Assembly (NCBI GenBank): GCA_028683635.1
Contig: JAQUHL010000046.1
Location: forward strand, 1-9,270
Direction: 5' to 3'
Length of the DNA: 9,270 bases
Source of the DNA: Candidatus Cloacimonadota bacterium
GTDB taxonomy: Bacteria > Cloacimonadota > Cloacimonadia > Cloacimonadales > Cloacimonadaceae
The notes under the pieces are model-generated. The model did not search any database and was not told the DNA's origin. It saw only the letters and a program-made list of their open reading frames with translations. Position 1 is the stretch's first letter, and each line of letters starts with the position of its first letter. The position numbers and the translations under genes were made by a program. Of this stretch, positions 7,001 through 9,270 are shown piece by piece.

Positions 7001-7270
7001 ACGGAAACCGGAGCCATGATCGGTGCTGTGCAAATTGCCGGTTCCGGTGCCATTACCCAGATTCCGTTTTTCATCACCACCTGCGATTATACCCTGATTG
7101 GTGAGGAGTTCTATGCTGCAAGTGCCTATCTGAACCCTCAGCCGCTCATTCTTGGAACGCTTAAAGCTCAGGATTATTTCAAGTTCCTGATCCTCTTTTT
7201 CATGATCACCGGTGCACTTCTGGCCAGCTTTGAAGCAACCGGTTTAACACGCTTATTCCCCCTAAAATAG
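4097..7270 (+). CDS. Membrane protein with signal peptide, FN3-like domains, coiled coil and DUF6754-type domain
   Basis: This 1057-residue protein is the first gene of the membrane operon. The start was placed at ATG 4097: GGAG lies seven bases upstream and the protein then opens directly with a signal peptide (MRYTRQR, hydrophobic core, SFVQA before residue 26). The frame is open further upstream to a TTG at 4031, but that would bury the signal sequence behind 22 basic residues. The large extracytoplasmic part has fibronectin-III-like segments at about 35-205, 225-330 and 433-560 (LSW/FEWDPP/VTWDEP strands and a YYYTVLAVD strand). A helical, Ala/Glu/Lys-rich coiled-coil segment lies at ~680-750. 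A membrane helix at ~808-828 is followed by KRGKD, predicting that the next domain faces the cytosol. Residues ~830-1020 match my memory of the DUF6754 family (GRATEMGRP, DPST at 867-870, RAAEYDTRLIVPC, CDYTLIGEEFYAASAYL). A last helix (~1028-1048) ends the protein. Function is unknown; probably the main scaffold of an envelope complex. Confidence 0.85.
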   Translation: MRYTRQRIIPLLLILFIAALSFVQAEKQESRDEYVVENFKVNDLPHDNGTGLVLSWKPLDRSKRIISYRIYRGINPDTLFFLSSIDVNVKTGVASDTMYYYDSSWSDIIDPTSPKGLKAEKNQLPGSPLYQKMPRDLRLVASYSEKFTLLSIAENKHYHYRSKLAHSANPDDSTAYAGLQVYQQTIKGRMNAGEKYYYTVLAVDERGRLHNHTGVEYGVPMDNPPIKAEKFYGVKIGDQNKLQFEWDPPQASPDIRSFHIMMVPAVNDTIWRQVQKRGSLGEIPAMMLTQEAASQSYTAIDLNKLGELPLDEQSRFVIELRDAPKRFVRTEIDTETASKLRHGDTAVLSRIGDQAHEYEAYIQSINPISYIKGDQKLKEVDFFIKDKSNTALPGVELGITVQGKEYAGYLVQQPYSSFSNQISLREITSKELPDKPTFKVADKPNDKGDRLIVTWDEPIVFVNQTTSLNAENTHLRINYTINKSETQEINKIFFDFYKMGEEKPFVTINEFYQDDKFTLKVPEGYDFKKGFKVKIRTQTIPPRANGVKHEIEQVLGWDKDMFALMPTKAMYRNGVDLSPFLTNVYGMSIGGGFSNMKRSTAYDNSFEVPVSYVSSSYNLIQGFNFVEGDSLVTLVRGTRYVRKLEPKDARGAYTLLSSEVSLLVDLESEQQVSTNIFASEAIKAYEQGLRDLEADKQKTLGDAEAQAQADPEAAARLAETKAKITENYDKQIEAHKNKTLLMANKIKSHRGRMRFIADVSQKNDRSYAFKIIRTDNKGAFIESEQELNDKGINLYHYPVSNWFDRNRYVTLFASIIFCIMVYTFVNLAKRGKDLYIRPIAGLTEIENAVGRATEMGRPMLYCMGSGDPSTVSILASLGILSRVAKRAAEYDTRLIVPCYDYLVTPIAQEVVRDAHYSVGRPDTFDKNDVYFLTNAQFPYVAAVNGLQIRERMATNFFFGAFAAEALLMTETGAMIGAVQIAGSGAITQIPFFITTCDYTLIGEEFYAASAYLNPQPLILGTLKAQDYFKFLILFFMITGALLASFEATGLTRLFPLK

Positions 7271-7278
7271 AGGTTTTT

Positions 7279-7908
7279 ATGAAAAAAACAGTACCACTCA
7301 TGATCGTAATCCTCGGCGGATTGATCTTCGTGCTCTGGGTCTTTGTGCCACACAAAATCCTGGCCGAAGATTTCTATTTCAAGTTCTTCATTCCCTGGAT
7401 CTATGCGATGTTTCCCGGAGCCACAATTCTGGGTATCGTAAGTATTTCCATGATGCATAAATCGCGCATTCAGCGCAAAGCACCCAAATGGCAATATAGC
7501 TTCTTCTTCTTTGGCGGTTTCATTGCCACAGCTCTGGCAGGCTTCATTGGCGGTTCCCAAAAGGGAGGTCTCTTCATGTGGATGTTTGAAAACATGTATA
7601 TGCCGATGAGTGCCACGATGTTTTCCCTTTTGGCGTTTTACATGGCTACCGCTGCGTACCGTGCTTTCAGGGCGAGGTCTCTCGAGGCAACGGTGCTTTT
7701 GGTGGCAGCCGTGATCGTGATGCTTGCCCAGGTTCCTCTGGGAATGAAGATCAGCAAACACGTGCCGGAAATCTCGCAATGGATTCTCGATGTGCCCAAT
7801 CTGGCCTCCAAACGCGGAATCCTTTTGGGAATAGGTCTGGGCAGTGTGGCCACCTCACTAAAGATATTACTGGGAATCGAACGCTCTTATCTGGGCGGCG
7901 GTGATTGA
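7279..7908 (+). CDS. Six-helix integral membrane protein of the DUF6754 operon
   Basis: The 209-residue product is almost entirely membrane-embedded, with predicted helices at about 5-23, 36-58, 72-91, 108-128, 135-155 and 179-199. Basic loops (HKSRIQRKAPK at 60-70 and RAFRAR at 128-133) would face the cytosol by the positive-inside rule. The C-terminal segment is distinctive (VPNLASKRGILLG at 172-184, then LLGIERSYLGG at 197-207), and I recall it as conserved in homologues next to DUF6754 proteins; this was not checked. The ATG follows the previous stop codon by only eight bases, with AGAGG as ribosome binding site next to that stop, so translation is likely coupled. No charged residues typical of a transporter or enzyme site stand out. 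Most likely it is a structural or channel subunit of the same membrane complex; function unknown. Confidence 0.82.
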   Translation: MKKTVPLMIVILGGLIFVLWVFVPHKILAEDFYFKFFIPWIYAMFPGATILGIVSISMMHKSRIQRKAPKWQYSFFFFGGFIATALAGFIGGSQKGGLFMWMFENMYMPMSATMFSLLAFYMATAAYRAFRARSLEATVLLVAAVIVMLAQVPLGMKISKHVPEISQWILDVPNLASKRGILLGIGLGSVATSLKILLGIERSYLGGGD

Positions 7909-7910
7909 TA

Positions 7911-7917
7911 AAGGAGA
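7911..7917 (+). promoter_or_regulatory. Ribosome binding site of the bitopic membrane protein gene
   Basis: AAGGAGA lies six bases before the ATG at 7924 and directly after the TGA of the preceding gene, supporting both the start choice and the operon structure. Confidence 0.75.
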
Positions 7918-7923
7918 CAATAG

Positions 7924-9096
7924 ATGAAATTCTTTGAGAAACTTCAAAACCTCGATCGCAGATGGATCTATATGATCATTGCTCTGGCGATTATCATCCC
8001 GCTGATGATTCCATACAATTCGGATAACGTTACCACCCCCCAATCTGAAAACCTCTACCAGATGATCGATTCTTATGCAGGTAGGGAGGATAGGGCAGTT
8101 CTGATCAGCATTCTGCATGATCCTTCCACCATGCCGGAGCTCTTTCCAATGGAAGTGGCCCTGATTCGTCACTGCTTCGAACGGAATATCAAGGTCTTTC
8201 TCTTATCCTGGCTGCCCCAGGGCGCACCGATTATCGATTATGCCATAAACACTGTTAAAGAGGAATTCCCGGATATCACCGCAGGTGTGGATTATTGTAA
8301 CTTCGGTTATCGTATCCAACCCTCAGCCACAGTTATTGGTATGGGAGATAACATTGCCAGAACGATCGTTACCGATGCCGAAGGCCGCAAGCTGGAAAAC
8401 CTGCCGATTATGAAAAACATCACGAACTACAACGAGATGAATCTGGTAGTGGAGTTTTCCGGTTCCACTGCAGGAGGCACCTGGATCGCTCTGGCCAGAC
8501 CCAAATTTGGCTTGAATGTAGCGGTTGGAGTGACGGCCGTTATGGCAGCGGATCTCTTCCCCTATCTGCAATCCGGCCAGTTGATCGGGATGCTGACAGG
8601 GCTCAAAGGAGCTGCTGAATATGAGAAACTCGTGGATGTCTATGCAGCATATCGCAATCCTGAAATTGATTACAACACTCCCGATGCTGAAGGCAAATAT
8701 CCGCTCAAAGGAAGAGCCTTCAGCCGCGATATACTCAAAGACGAATCGGTTCAAAAGATGATCAAGATCACGAAACAAACCAAAGCGGAATTTACACCTG
8801 AAGAATTCGCACTATTCGTACAGAAATACCCTGCCCAAAAAGAAATTTTTGAATCCCTCAAACAAGAGGATGGCAGCGGGAAAGTCTATATCGAAATTCA
8901 AAACAGGGAGAAAATGCTGGACGACCTGGGTCTGACAGCATTTAATGAGCTTGAGCGCCTTACCTATGATATCAAGTATAAATTCAAAGTTGCCCGCATT
9001 GGCATGAACGCACAGTCCATCGCCCACGTAACGATCTTTGTTTTCATTCTGATCGGAAACATCGGCTACTTCGTGCTTCGGGCAAAGAATAAATAA
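7924..9096 (+). CDS. Bitopic membrane protein with large periplasmic domain, DUF6754 operon
   Basis: The 390-residue product has an N-terminal anchor (about 14-30, preceded by the basic KLQNLDRR), a large soluble region (~32-360) and a C-terminal helix (~365-385) ending RAKNK. Both ends are thus predicted in the cytosol and the body in the periplasm. The body begins with an alpha/beta-looking block: strand AVLISIL, then DPST at 66-69, a helix with EVALIRHC, and strand VFLLSW. Later segments include a GVDYCNFGY stretch, KNITNYNEMNLVV, and VTAVMAADLFPYLQSGQ near 203-219, followed by GLKGAAEYE. This pattern matches what I remember of uncharacterised proteins encoded beside DUF6754 genes. The DPST block followed by a late P-[FY]-x-x-x-[ST]...LIG block is also found in the cytosolic domain of the first operon gene, hinting at a common fold. 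A strong AAGGAGA site supports the ATG. Catalytic function is unknown. Confidence 0.82.
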   Translation: MKFFEKLQNLDRRWIYMIIALAIIIPLMIPYNSDNVTTPQSENLYQMIDSYAGREDRAVLISILHDPSTMPELFPMEVALIRHCFERNIKVFLLSWLPQGAPIIDYAINTVKEEFPDITAGVDYCNFGYRIQPSATVIGMGDNIARTIVTDAEGRKLENLPIMKNITNYNEMNLVVEFSGSTAGGTWIALARPKFGLNVAVGVTAVMAADLFPYLQSGQLIGMLTGLKGAAEYEKLVDVYAAYRNPEIDYNTPDAEGKYPLKGRAFSRDILKDESVQKMIKITKQTKAEFTPEEFALFVQKYPAQKEIFESLKQEDGSGKVYIEIQNREKMLDDLGLTAFNELERLTYDIKYKFKVARIGMNAQSIAHVTIFVFILIGNIGYFVLRAKNK

Positions 9097-9107
9097 GGGA
9101 GGATAAA

Positions 9108-9270
9108 ATGTCTTTCGAACTCTTTAGTAACATAGTCGGTGCTTTCTTCACCCTCTGCATCTTCTCCTTCCTTTACAAGGATAACCCGCTGTATCAGATG
9201 GCCGAGCAACTCTTGCTCGGGATCTCGATTGGTTATATGCTGGTGATGAATTATACCAGAATCTTCATCC
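9108..9270 (+). CDS. Membrane protein of the DUF6754 operon, N-terminal part (runs off window)
   Basis: The first 54 codons of a further plus-strand gene are present, open at the right edge. It starts 11 bases after the previous stop with GGGAGG at good spacing before the ATG. The translation has a first hydrophobic helix (FSNIVGAFFTLCIFSFLY, ~5-22), a polar KDNPLYQMAEQ loop and a second hydrophobic segment (LLLGISIGYMLVMNY, ~35-49). The FLYKDNP-[LF]-Y-x-x-AE-x-L-x-x-G pattern recalls a small conserved membrane protein found in the same neighbourhood as DUF6754 genes elsewhere, from memory only. It is probably another subunit of the same complex; full length and function cannot be judged. Confidence 0.8.
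   Translation, partial: MSFELFSNIVGAFFTLCIFSFLYKDNPLYQMAEQLLLGISIGYMLVMNYTRIFI

Noticed and set aside
7174..7779. Minus-strand 201-codon open frame
   Set aside because: It overlaps two well-supported plus-strand membrane protein genes and is rich in His/Cys/Arg, as expected from the reverse of hydrophobic coding sequence.

Overview
The window most resembles an anaerobic bacterium of the Fibrobacterota-Chlorobiota-Bacteroidota supergroup, probably Candidatus Cloacimonadota. The basis is a set of uncharacterised membrane proteins that I recall together from Cloacimonadota and Chloroflexota genomes, a fragment resembling a FlgD-like or sorting-type C-terminal tail as is frequent in that supergroup, and a soluble TPR histidine kinase of the kind common there. 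This assignment is from memory and was not checked by any search.

Left part (1-2571, all on the minus strand): a cytosolic TPR histidine kinase is followed 22 bases later by the start of glycogen/starch phosphorylase, whose 3' end lies beyond the left edge. The two are probably co-transcribed, which would link a sensor kinase to storage-glucan breakdown.

Middle (2572-3104): a 533-base gap without an intact gene. It holds two small back-to-back hairpins, a striking perfect 83-bp palindrome built from TTAATC half-sites repeating every 11 bp, and a plus-strand coding remnant that looks like the last ~45 residues of a FlgD-like/secretion-tail domain.

Right part (3105-9270): a minus-strand exported protein, probably a beta-propeller, is divergent from a plus-strand operon of at least four membrane proteins. 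These are a 1057-residue signal-peptide protein with fibronectin-III-like domains, a periplasmic coiled coil and a C-terminal DUF6754-type domain; a six-helix membrane protein; a bitopic protein with a large periplasmic domain; and the beginning of a further membrane protein. The genes are 8-15 bases apart, each with a good ribosome binding site. They look like the subunits of one envelope complex of unknown function, and this is the most interesting content of the window. No rRNA, tRNA, CRISPR array or intact transposon was seen.
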